40,703 nucleotides of DNA. Origin: Oscillatoriales cyanobacterium. GTDB lineage: Bacteria; Cyanobacteriota; Cyanobacteriia; Cyanobacteriales; Microcoleaceae. Position numbers and translations under genes: made by a program. The stretch covers positions 74,575-115,277 of the forward strand of contig RDYN01000024.1 of NCBI GenBank assembly GCA_004293365.1. Reading direction: 5' to 3'. Below, one piece after another: positions 16,105 to 23,714 of this stretch; positions within the stretch are counted from its first letter, which is position 1; every line of letters begins with the position of its first letter. The notes beneath the pieces were generated by a model. That model made no database searches. It was given only the letters and a program-made list of their open reading frames with translations, and was not told the origin of the DNA.

Positions 16105-16275
16105 GGGGCGTGTCAACAACCGCGTTAAACCCGCCCCTCCGGCAGGGGTTTAAACCCCTGCCTCAAAGCTGAAGTCCTCTGAAGAGGACTATTAACTCAT
16201 TAGTCCTCTTTAGAGGACTTTCGCTTTGAGCCGGGGAATTAATTCCCCGGCGGTCTTTCGGGTTAAGCTAATACC
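16105..16275. repeat. Four-hairpin palindromic element, copy C1
   Basis: Consecutive hairpins: GGCAGGGG...CCCCTGCC (16141-16162), AGTCCTCTGAAGAGGACT (16173-16190), AGTCCTCTTTAGAGGACT (16202-16219) and GCCGGGG...CCCCGGC (16231-16252). The left border reads CGTGTCAACAACCGCGTTAA, and the complement of that border closes the sister copy at 35280-35421. The whole unit is itself an inverted repeat. It lies between the converging TauE/SafE and cysK genes and probably terminates both. Confidence 0.88.
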
Positions 16276-16310
16276 AATGCCGCAGTAGGGTCGATCGCCC
16301 CTACAACGGA

Positions 16311-17291
16311 TTAATAATTGCTGACTAATGCTTCGAGTTCGCTGACAGTGGGCAATTCTAAGTCTTTGAACAAAACTGTACTGAGGTAGCGTTCGCCAAA
16401 AGAAGGCTGCACAAAAACTATCAATTTACCAGCATTTTCGGGGCGCTTGCCAACTTGAATTGCAGCGAACAATGCTGCACCGGCAGAAATTCCTGACAGC
16501 AATCCTTCTTCTCTGGCTAGGCGGCGGCTGTAAGCGATCGCATCTTCGTCGCTAACTGCAATTACCTCATCAATCAACTCAACTCGCAGCACTTCCGGGA
16601 TGAATCCCGCACCAATCCCTTGGATTTTGTGAGCACCAGACTTGCCTCCAGAAAGCACGGGGCTGTTAGTCGGTTCAACTGCGATCGCCCTAAAACTCGG
16701 TTTCCGCTGTTTAATTACCTCAGCAACTCCCGTAATTGTGCCGCCAGTGCCCACTCCCGCTACTAAAAAATCTACTTTACCGTCAGTATCAGCCCAGATT
16801 TCCTCCGCTGTGGTTTCCCGATGAATTCTGGGATTCGCGGGGTTGCTAAACTGTTGCAGCATGAAAGCATCGGGGGTTTCTTCGACAATTTCTTCCGCAC
16901 GGGCGATCGCGCTTAACATCCCTTCATGTCCCGGCGTCAATTCCAACTGAGCACCGTAAGCTTTCAGCATCGATCGGCGTTCCAAGCTCATCGTATCCGG
17001 CATAGCTAAAATCAAACGGTAGCCCTTCGCCGCCGCAATCATAGCCAAAGCAATTCCAGTATTTCCCGAAGTCGGTTCAACTAAAATAGTTTTCCCAGGT
17101 TGAATTAACCCCGCATCTTCTGCCGCCTGAATCATGCTCGCCCCAATGCGATCTTTCACCGAAGCCGCCGGATTCATCCCTTCCAATTTCGCTACAATTG
17201 TAGCAACCACTCCCTCAGCTTGAGGAATTTTATTGAGCTGAACTAAAGGAGTTCTGCCAATTATTTGTGTAACATCTCTAGCAATTTTCAT
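16311..17291 (-). CDS. cysK: Cysteine synthase (O-acetylserine sulfhydrylase)
   Basis: A 326-aa fold-type II PLP enzyme. The PLP lysine is K46 (AASVKDRIG); the substrate loop TSGNTGIA is at 74-81, the phosphate loop [10 protein letters not shown] follows, and GISAGAA lies near the C-terminus. It makes cysteine from O-acetylserine and sulfide in the cytoplasm. The C-terminus [13 protein letters not shown] keeps the CysK/CysM active-site wall. It begins 18 bases after the stop of an Rrf2 regulator on the same strand, so the two form an operon in which the regulator is read first. Confidence 0.96.
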   Translation of the reverse strand: MKIARDVTQIIGRTPLVQLNKIPQAEGVVATIVAKLEGMNPAASVKDRIGASMIQAAEDAGLIQPGKTILVEPTSGNTGIALAMIAAAKGYRLILAMPDTMSLERRSMLKAYGAQLELTPGHEGMLSAIARAEEIVEETPDAFMLQQFSNPANPRIHRETTAEEIWADTDGKVDFLVAGVGTGGTITGVAEVIKQRKPSFRAIAVEPTNSPVLSGGKSGAHKIQGIGAGFIPEVLRVELIDEVIAVSDEDAIAYSRRLAREEGLLSGISAGAALFAAIQVGKRPENAGKLIVFVQPSFGERYLSTVLFKDLELPTVSELEALVSNY

Positions 17292-17309
17292 GGTTTAATT
17301 TCTCTCCAG

Positions 17310-17756
17310 TTAAATGTAGTACATGGGATTTGCTTGCTTCCGAACATCCCGCTGTTCGCACAAATCTTGTAATGTGTATTTTTCCAAAACGCCCCAAGAT
17401 GCCTGTTGAGCTTCCTGCCAGATTTCTAGCACCGCAGTTTTTTCTATTGTTGCAGATTCCGAAACTTTTTGGGTCTGGTCGCTGCCGGATCCTTCGAGAG
17501 TCGAAAACACCTCTAGCAAAGTAATCTGCCAAGGCTCTTTCGCCAGCAAATAACCGCCTTTAGCGCCGCGCAGACTCTGGACGATACCCGCACGCCTCAG
17601 CACGGCAAGAATTTGGTCTAGATAGCGTTCCGGTATCTCTTGAAAAGCAGTAATTTCGTTCACTGTTAGGGGCGATTCTTTTGGGTGGCGGCTCGCCAGT
17701 TCCAACAGCGCTAACAAGGCATATTCTACTCTAGAAGATAGTTCCACATTCCCCAC
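17310..17756 (-). CDS. Rrf2-family regulator, CymR-like, upstream of cysK
   Basis: A 148-aa protein with the Rrf2 winged HTH: ELSSRVEYALLALLELA, the recognition region IPERYLDQILAVLRRAGIV and the wing SLRGAKGGYLL. It lacks the three closely spaced cysteines that hold the Fe-S cluster in IscR/NsrR; the single Cys is near the C-terminus (DLCEQRD). This fits the cluster-free CymR branch. GTG 17756 is drawn as the start, but GTG 17747 (giving MELSS...) matches CymR-type proteins better. In Firmicutes CymR is activated by binding CysK itself; here the two genes are adjacent, so a similar complex is plausible. Confidence 0.9.
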   Translation of the reverse strand: MGNVELSSRVEYALLALLELASRHPKESPLTVNEITAFQEIPERYLDQILAVLRRAGIVQSLRGAKGGYLLAKEPWQITLLEVFSTLEGSGSDQTQKVSESATIEKTAVLEIWQEAQQASWGVLEKYTLQDLCEQRDVRKQANPMYYI

Positions 17757-17774
17757 TTGCGATCGAGTTTAAAT

Positions 17775-17795
17775 TGTACGCTATATTATAGTACA
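17775..17795. promoter_or_regulatory. Imperfect palindrome overlapping the Rrf2-cysK promoter
   Basis: TGTAC...GTACA with further inner pairs (TA/TA) around an AT-rich centre. On the minus strand it contains the TATAAT hexamer, about 25-30 bases upstream of the Rrf2 start, so a protein bound here would cover the promoter. Autoregulation by the Rrf2 protein is the natural guess but is inference. Confidence 0.5.
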
Positions 17796-17930
17796 CTATT
17801 CCGGTAGATATATAGGTGTTATTATCTTTTTATGACAAAAACGGTTGGATAAATCCCGTGAACAACGTAAATGTAAGCAATTTAAGCTGTCGGCACTGTC
17901 GGTATTACGAGCAGCAGGGACGCGCCCTAC

Positions 17931-18092
17931 CATTTTTCTCGCTTGTCTCGTTCCGAGGCAGAGCCTGAGAATGAATTTCAGGAGGCTCTACCTCCTGTTT
18001 GGAGCCACAAGACAGCATTACCAGGCACGAGCCTGGTAACAATGCGGTAGCAGTGTTTTGTAGAAGCTACCCGATAGTATTTTGAGTAATAC
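17931..18092. repeat. Dispersed multi-hairpin repeat, copy D1
   Basis: Aligns over about 150 bases with 25721-25866. Shared blocks are CATTTTT-CTC, a TTCC(G)AGGC...GCCTGAGAA hairpin, CACAAGACAGCATTACCAGG, a CCAGGC...GCCTGG hairpin and the closing CCCGATA-TA-TTT-GAGTAA. It accounts for most of the 496-base gap 17757-18252; the remainder, a HIP1-bearing stretch at 18120-18140 and the Rrf2 control region, contains no gene. Confidence 0.8.
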
Positions 18093-18252
18093 AAATTTTG
18101 TATGAGGTTGCATAGAATAGCTCTTAAGCGCGATCGCCTTCTGGCTATGTTTTCAGCTTGCTGATATTCTATGCAGCTTCAAATTAAATTGGTATTACGG
18201 ATTCAGTAAAGTCACAGACATCAATCTTCAATTAGTCCAGAAAACGCTTTTA

Positions 18253-20295
18253 TTACTTTTGTTTTAAAATCAATAAAGTAATATCATCATCAATTTCCCC
18301 ATCGCCAATATGATTTCGCAGGCTTTCAATTACTCTGCAACAAATTGTCTCTGCTGAATTGTGTAGATTTTGCTTGACGACATCACCCAATCTCTCTAAA
18401 CCATAGAGTTCTTTAGTTAAATTCCTTGCTTCTGTAACCCCATCCGTATAGAGCACAACTACATCTCCCGATCTCAGGTTAACTTGAGTTTGACTGATAA
18501 AATCATCAATATTTGCTTCTAGTCCAATGGGGAATCCTAAATCGATCGTGTCAATACGTTCTATTTCCCCAGTCGATCGTACTAGGATCAGCTCTTCATG
18601 TTGTCCGCTTAACTTCAGGATACCTTCTTGATAATCTAAAATAGCTAGAGTGAGATTCTTAGGAGAATTCATCCTTTGGACATTATCAAAAATAGTTGTA
18701 TTAATAGTGCTGAGAAACTTAATGGGATTGGTTTCGCCGTGATTTAAGAGGGTACGAACAGCCGTTTGCACCATAATCATCAAGATGCCACTCTCTAATC
18801 CATGTCCTGTCACATCGCCAATCCCAATTTTTAGACAACCTTGGTGAGCCAGCACATCATAGTAATCACCACCCACTTCAGTGGCAGGTTCCATGAAAGC
18901 GGCAATGTCTAGTAGATTATTCTGCTTCAATTCCGATTCCTTGGGTAAAATCGTTTGTTGAAGCTGACGGGTAACTTTCAATTCTGCTCCCATACGCAAA
19001 TTTTCTTCGGTCAGGAGTTGATTGAGTGCGAAAATTTCTTGATTGGCAGTTTGCAATTCACTGGTGCGCTCTGCCACTCGCTGTTCTAATTGTTTATTGA
19101 CTGTTTCTAGTGCTGTAAAATAAGCCTGCAATCGTTCGACCATGCGATGGAAAGCTAGAGACAACAATTCAATTTCATCATGCTTGGCAAAATAATCTAT
19201 TGGTTTTAGTAAATCATCTGAATCTCGATCGCCACTGCCAGTAATTTTTTCACATTCTTTCACCAGAGGATCGAGTCGGGCATTTAGATGGCGTACAAAC
19301 AGAGCGATTACCAAAGCTAGAATAATGCCTGCTCCCAAAGCATTGGTAAGGGTAATTGTCAGCAATGGAACTAAAACTAGGGACTTAGGCACGATCGCGA
19401 GGCTAAACCAGTTAGCTCCCTGAATGCGTTGATAGGCAATGTAAGCATCATCAGTTAGGATAATGCCTTCCTCTGTTCCTTGAATTTGCGTCCATAATTT
19501 CGCTAAAACTGGCACTGTTTGATAGCTGTCTCGTCTAATCGCTTTTTCAGGTTCTGGCGGATAAGCCAGCAGTTTTCCCGATGGGCTGAGGAGAACAAAA
19601 TAGCCGCCTTCTTTGGTTACTTTTCCCTGAGACCAAGTGCTCAAAGCATCGGTATCTACATCCGCTCCAGCAACGCCAATAACCTTACCTTTTTCATCGA
19701 TAATGGGCTGCATGTAGCTAACGATGGTAAATCCAAACCATTGATACGGTTCAGTCCAGAGGGGTTGCCTTGTAGCTACAGGTAGTTTGTAGTAATCTTG
19801 TTGGGGGTAGTTATCTTCTTTAAATAGGTCTGCTTGGTAAATATTCTTATAGGGTGGGGGCAAGAGTCTGCCTAGAGTTACGGGTTTATTCTCATTGATG
19901 TAAAAGTAGGGGTAGTACCACTGGCGTTGGGGAATCAGTCCGTAGGGAGTTTGCCCGAGTCCAAGACCTATACTGGAATCGGGTCGGTTGGTGAAGAATT
20001 CAAGGGCAAGATTTTCATAATCCTTGGTCGTAAAAGTACCTAGTTTACGGAGGTTTTGAACAGCCAACACAAAGCCACCTATATAGGCAGATGATTGTTC
20101 CAGTTGATTCTGGGTTTCTCTTACTCTGATTGCTAATTTTACTTGGATTTGCTCCAGAGCGCGGTCTTCAGAAACTTTGTAGAACAGGAATGCCATACCA
20201 CCCAAGCTCAACAGGGCTGTGCTTAAAACATAAATGAATAGTTTTGAGCCTATGGAGTTAATTCTTATACTAGGAAATGTTTTGTTTTTAGACAT
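18253..20295 (-). CDS. Cache-HAMP-SpoIIE/PP2C serine phosphatase
   Basis: A 680-aa membrane sensor phosphatase. TM1 (about 18-40) and TM2 (about 308-335) bracket an extracytoplasmic dCache-type sensor that includes GVAGADVDTDALS. A HAMP (about 336-395) and coiled coil (398-440) lead to the SpoIIE/RsbU-type PP2C domain with metal motifs EVGGDYYD (474-480), GIGDVTGHG (492-499), LYTDGVTEA and DDDITLLI. It should dephosphorylate an anti-sigma-antagonist-like partner in response to an outside ligand; no STAS or anti-sigma gene is nearby. The ATG at 20295 is the second copy of a 13-bp tandem duplication. It lies within the sulfur region. Confidence 0.93.
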   Translation of the reverse strand: MSKNKTFPSIRINSIGSKLFIYVLSTALLSLGGMAFLFYKVSEDRALEQIQVKLAIRVRETQNQLEQSSAYIGGFVLAVQNLRKLGTFTTKDYENLALEFFTNRPDSSIGLGLGQTPYGLIPQRQWYYPYFYINENKPVTLGRLLPPPYKNIYQADLFKEDNYPQQDYYKLPVATRQPLWTEPYQWFGFTIVSYMQPIIDEKGKVIGVAGADVDTDALSTWSQGKVTKEGGYFVLLSPSGKLLAYPPEPEKAIRRDSYQTVPVLAKLWTQIQGTEEGIILTDDAYIAYQRIQGANWFSLAIVPKSLVLVPLLTITLTNALGAGIILALVIALFVRHLNARLDPLVKECEKITGSGDRDSDDLLKPIDYFAKHDEIELLSLAFHRMVERLQAYFTALETVNKQLEQRVAERTSELQTANQEIFALNQLLTEENLRMGAELKVTRQLQQTILPKESELKQNNLLDIAAFMEPATEVGGDYYDVLAHQGCLKIGIGDVTGHGLESGILMIMVQTAVRTLLNHGETNPIKFLSTINTTIFDNVQRMNSPKNLTLAILDYQEGILKLSGQHEELILVRSTGEIERIDTIDLGFPIGLEANIDDFISQTQVNLRSGDVVVLYTDGVTEARNLTKELYGLERLGDVVKQNLHNSAETICCRVIESLRNHIGDGEIDDDITLLILKQK

Positions 20296-20308
20296 TGTTT
20301 TTAGACAT
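20283..20308 (-). repeat. 13-bp tandem duplication of the start-codon region
   Basis: On the minus strand ATGTCTAAAAACA occurs twice head to tail (20308-20296 and 20295-20283). The upstream ATG opens only a 6-codon frame (MSKNNV, stop at 20288) that overlaps the real start. Initiation at the first ATG would be unproductive, so the duplication could lower expression of the phosphatase (inference). Confidence 0.85.
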
Positions 20309-21125
20309 AAGAACTAATTTTTTTGAGGGCATAACTTATAATTGGGTCGCAAATGCGGTAGAATACACGATCTTACCTAACTAAGATTACCGCAGGTCAC
20401 TCATGTATGTCAACCTCCTTCTTACTCCCCCTCAGAATCTTCTTTTCTCGATCGAGTTCGGCGCACTATGCGACTCAAACACAAGAGCCGTCGCACTGAA
20501 AAAAGTTACATATATTACAGACTAAACTATATTTAACAAGCGAGGACTCAACGCTGAACAAATTGGCGATCGCATCGGACACCTAACCCTTAATGAAACC
20601 CAAAATCATGCTCGAATCAATGTAATTTTGCGCCCGATTTTAGTCATGTTAATTTCGGTTTTTAATAGTTCTTCTAGTTCCGGTGCATTGTCTCTTGTAT
20701 CCCACATTCCGCACCTCAACTGTCACAATCGGTTTTTACTTAGTTTTATTGGGCAATTCAGCTATAAATTATACTTGTATACCGCATATTAACGGATGAA
20801 AAAAATTTGAAAGGCATAACTTAGCACTTAAAAAATAGATTCTTCTGAGTAATTATACTTGTGTGACACCTAGGGTGCGGAATGTGGGTTGTATCAAAGA
20901 TCCCGATCGCACGCTGCCTATGGAGCGCTCAAAAAATCGGGAGAGAACAAGTGGCAAAACACAGAGGTTGGGAATATCTAAAAAAGTGCGGTTCCTCACC
21001 TCAAAGACCTCGACCTCGACATTTCTCGTTCCCTACCTCGTCCCTAAAAAAAGCAAGTGCGATCGCACTTGCCTTTGAACTTAATTGAGGAGTCGAGGAG
21101 AAAATTTAACTAATGGAATTTTAGA
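20296..21125. other. 830-base gap with gene relic and inverted-repeat element
   Basis: No intact gene is supported. On the plus strand around 20540-20640 one frame reads GLNAEQIGDRIGHLTLNETQ without a credible start, which resembles a decayed coding fragment of unknown family. An inverted-repeat element occupies 20696-20895. The 71-codon frames around 20863-21088 share no family features. A HIP1-like GCGATCGCA precedes the sbpA end. Confidence 0.45.
20696..20895. mobile_element. MITE-like element with ~32-bp imperfect terminal inverted repeats
   Basis: The left end (20696-20727) carries TGTATCCCACATTCCGCACC and ends in TGTCACA. The right end (20862-20895) reads TGTGACA...GGTGCGGAATGTGGG, then TTGTATC. 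Both ends share TGTGACA and GGTGCGGAATGTGGG in inverted orientation, separated by about 135 AT-rich non-coding bases. This is the structure of a non-autonomous transposable element; no transposase is in the window and no clear target duplication was identified. Confidence 0.6.
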
Positions 21126-22250
21126 TTATCTCCTTCCCAGAGAATTCTGAATTTGATCGAACATCGCATTGTCAGCAAAGAATTTATTTTGCACCGCATT
21201 CCAGCCGCCTACATCGGCAATTGTAAACAGTTTGCTAATTCTAGGAAACTTACTGCTAAATTCTCCGGCTACCGTCGAGTTAACAGGTCGAAAACCCACC
21301 TTAGCAAATTCTCGCTGAGCTTCCGGCGTGTAAAGATATTTCACAAAAGCCTCTGCTACTTTAGTAGTTCCATGTTTAGCTGCGTATTTATCAACTACAG
21401 CTACTGGGTTGTCAATGGAAATATTCACTTGGGGGATGATGAAAGGTTCAGTCTCGCCCTGCGTTCTTGCCAGCAGAATTTCGTTTTCGTAGTTGATCAG
21501 TACATCGCCTTGGTTTTGTTTGTAGAATGTATCAGATGCTTCGCGGGCATCTCTGGGAAGCACTGGCACGTTTTTATAAACCTGGCTGACAAAGGTGCTG
21601 GCTTGCTGTTCGCTTCCTCCGTTTCGAGTTACCGAACCCCACAAAGCTAAGAAGTTCCAGCGCGCGACACCAGAGGTTTTCGGATTAGCAGTAATTACTT
21701 TGATACCGGGTTTGGCTAAATCGGCCCAGCCTTGGATTTTTTTGGGATTTCCGGGGCGAGTTACTAATGCTGCAACTGATTTGCTCACAATTCCGTTATT
21801 GGGTACTTCTCTTTGCCAACCTGGTTTAATTAGACCGGCTTGTTGGATGCGATCGGTATCGAATTCTAAGGCTAAGTGTACGACATCGGCTTCCAAACCG
21901 CTAATCACAGCACGGGTTTGGGAACCCGAACCGCCGTAGCTTTGGCTGATTGTGACATTCTGGTTGTTTTCCCGCTTCCACTTGGCGACGAAGCCGGGAA
22001 CAATCCTGTCGTAGGCGGATTTGGTAACAGCAAAGGAAACTAAGGTGAGTTCGACATCTTTAGGTTTTGGCTGACCGATCGCAGTCTGAGGGATTAACCA
22101 GCTAAAGCCTAAACCTACTGCAAAAAAGAAAGCAAAAACTCTGACTATGGACGATTTACGAAACTCGATCGACTTTAAAGAACTCACTGAAAAACCAGCT
22201 TTTTTCTTTAAGGATTGCAAGACATTATCTTTGAGATGATGGTACTGCAT
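21126..22250 (-). CDS. sbpA: Sulfate-binding protein of the sulfate ABC transporter
   Basis: A 374-aa periplasmic binding protein of the SbpA/CysP family. A hydrophobic export segment lies at about 36-58 behind an unusually long basic lead; the mature part starts near QPKPKDVELTLVSFAVT. Family blocks seen are SYGGSGSQTRAVISGLEADVVHLALEFD, TANPKTSGVARWNFLALWG, GDVLINYENE and a KVGFRPVN end. It captures sulfate (and probably thiosulfate) for the CysTWA transporter. The ATPase gene cysA lies 3.6 kb upstream on the same strand, but no permease gene separates them, unlike compact clusters such as that of Synechococcus PCC 7942. The 571 bases before it contain a palindromic repeat. Confidence 0.93.
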   Translation of the reverse strand: MQYHHLKDNVLQSLKKKAGFSVSSLKSIEFRKSSIVRVFAFFFAVGLGFSWLIPQTAIGQPKPKDVELTLVSFAVTKSAYDRIVPGFVAKWKRENNQNVTISQSYGGSGSQTRAVISGLEADVVHLALEFDTDRIQQAGLIKPGWQREVPNNGIVSKSVAALVTRPGNPKKIQGWADLAKPGIKVITANPKTSGVARWNFLALWGSVTRNGGSEQQASTFVSQVYKNVPVLPRDAREASDTFYKQNQGDVLINYENEILLARTQGETEPFIIPQVNISIDNPVAVVDKYAAKHGTTKVAEAFVKYLYTPEAQREFAKVGFRPVNSTVAGEFSSKFPRISKLFTIADVGGWNAVQNKFFADNAMFDQIQNSLGRR

Positions 22251-22457
22251 TTATGCTTCTTAGTTCCTCTTATTTTTTCTCAGGTGGATTGAGCGCAAAA
22301 TTCACTGTAATGTGTAATGCGCTGGGTATAGAGCAAATGCAGCCTGATGAGATTTGCCCAGATCATCTATAAGATTTTGCTGCTGTGGCAATTCTTCTTG
22401 GCAATAGCGGCAAGATTGATATCATGTCCGGTCAACTACCCGCAATAAAAACTGTTT

Positions 22458-22506
22458 GTAGTGAGGACTTCAGTCCTCTGAAGAAGCGGACTAAAGTCCG
22501 CACTAC
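22458..22506. repeat. Palindromic element, chimeric arms
   Basis: The left arm is of the GAGGACTTCAGTCCTC type (as at 3835) and the right arm of the GCGGACTAAAGTCCGC type (as at 10549). Outer bases GTAGTG/CACTAC still pair, and flanking GTTTG...CGAACC is the same as in the other copies. It lies in the 571-base gap 22251-22821 upstream of sbpA, where no gene or riboswitch was recognised. Confidence 0.85.
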
Positions 22507-22821
22507 GAACCTTACTTCGCGGCGATCGATCTGTTGAGACCTGATATGAATGACTGTTTTGCTAGCTATTGGGCGATCGCACTCAAGTACCTATCGCCAG
22601 CTCTCTCTACTTAATTTAATAGATTACACGATTTACTACTTAATGTCTATAGGCAAACAGTAGTTAATTTTTGGTTTAATTCTGGAGCCGGAGGAGCGAT
22701 CGCAATTTAATGCCCGCAACACTACCCCACTCTCGCAGCAGCAATCTACAGCCAACGGTGCAAACTGGTGGAAGCAATGCCGCTAAAAAAGCGCTGACAA
22801 CTGTTAACAGTTAATATCCTT

Positions 22822-23406
22822 TTATATTTCGTAGTGCCACACCTCTGAAGGTTGCAGAACAATCCGGTGGAGCGGCAGACGCTCAATCAAACCTTGCTGC
22901 TCAAAAATACCGAGGGTGCGAGTGACAGTTACGCGACTTGTACCGAGGATTTCTGCAATGTCCTGATGCGTTAAAATCATATCGATCAGATGTCCTTGCT
23001 CTACCTCAGAACCAAACCTCTTAGCCAGCCAAGTCAATAGTTTATAGAGCATAAAATCAACTTTTTTATAACCTCGCAGTACAATAAAATCTTCAGCCTG
23101 CTGAATGTGATTGAGCAAAATATCTCTATTTAGCCAGCGCTCGGCAGATAAGAGAATTGCCTCGACTTTAGTCAGGCATTCAATTTGAAAAGGATCGCAT
23201 TTTGATATCGGTTTGCCGATCGTATCACCAGGCCCCCACAATCCCAAAGTGATAATTGTGCCATCTTCAAGCCAGGTAACAGTTCGCACTACTCCAGTTG
23301 CAATTTGCCACAGAGCATTACTTCTATTGGGCAAGTGCGAGCGGCGAGAAAATATATGTCTGCTCGTTTCATCAAAATTTCTAGTGGAAAGTGAAGCAAT
23401 AGTCAT
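22822..23406 (-). CDS. CRP/FNR-family regulator, CysR-like
   Basis: A 194-aa protein: a shortened cyclic-nucleotide-binding-type fold (about 15-105, with GTIITLGLWGPGDTIG), a dimer helix (about 105-130) and a C-terminal HTH with LTHQDIAEILGTSRVTVTRTLG (about 144-165). The HTH is close to the NtcA/CysR pattern. It sits directly between sbpA and cysA. In Synechococcus PCC 7942 a CRP-family protein, CysR, is encoded with the sulfate transport genes and controls sulfur assimilation, so this is its probable equivalent. The Arg and Glu needed for cAMP binding are not evident. Confidence 0.85.
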   Translation of the reverse strand: MTIASLSTRNFDETSRHIFSRRSHLPNRSNALWQIATGVVRTVTWLEDGTIITLGLWGPGDTIGKPISKCDPFQIECLTKVEAILLSAERWLNRDILLNHIQQAEDFIVLRGYKKVDFMLYKLLTWLAKRFGSEVEQGHLIDMILTHQDIAEILGTSRVTVTRTLGIFEQQGLIERLPLHRIVLQPSEVWHYEI

Positions 23407-23534
23407 AGCTAGTTACTGAAGGAATCCAAGTTAGTTCGTACAATTGCAGTCTCGCCGTGTTTCGGTTTTACAGTATCGCCAGCGCCCAAAGTTTAAGCTG
23501 CATAAACCAGTCATGACTGACGCATTAAAAACAA

Positions 23535-23600
23535 AGAAACCGGGTTTTTTGCCCTGTCTTCTGGGTGTAATGAAGTATTTCGGTAAAAAAACCGGTTTCT
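23535..23600. terminator. Imperfect inverted repeat, possible terminator
   Basis: AGAAACCGGGTTTTTT (23535-23550) faces AAAAAAACCGGTTTCT (23585-23600). Either strand gives a GC stem followed by a T-run, which could end transcription from the kinase gene on the minus strand before the CRP gene. This AGAAACCGG type of repeat recurs in cyanobacterial genomes. It is the only notable structure in 23407-23714. Confidence 0.5.
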
Positions 23601-23714
23601 GACCTCCCCTGCGTCCAGGACTAGCAGTATTGTTGTGGCATTATTACACATAATACTCTAATCCGACCGAGTTACAGTAGTTAATGAGAAAAAAAATTCC
23701 TTCTCCAGCCCTTT

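Noticed and set aside
17310-17756. IscR/NsrR-type Fe-S regulator
   Set aside because: The three clustered cysteines of Fe-S Rrf2 proteins are absent; only one C-terminal Cys is present.
20863-21088. Two overlapping 68-71-codon frames on the plus strand
   Set aside because: They start inside the right terminal repeat of the MITE-like element, have Lys/Arg/Ser-rich composition without domain features and no ribosome site.
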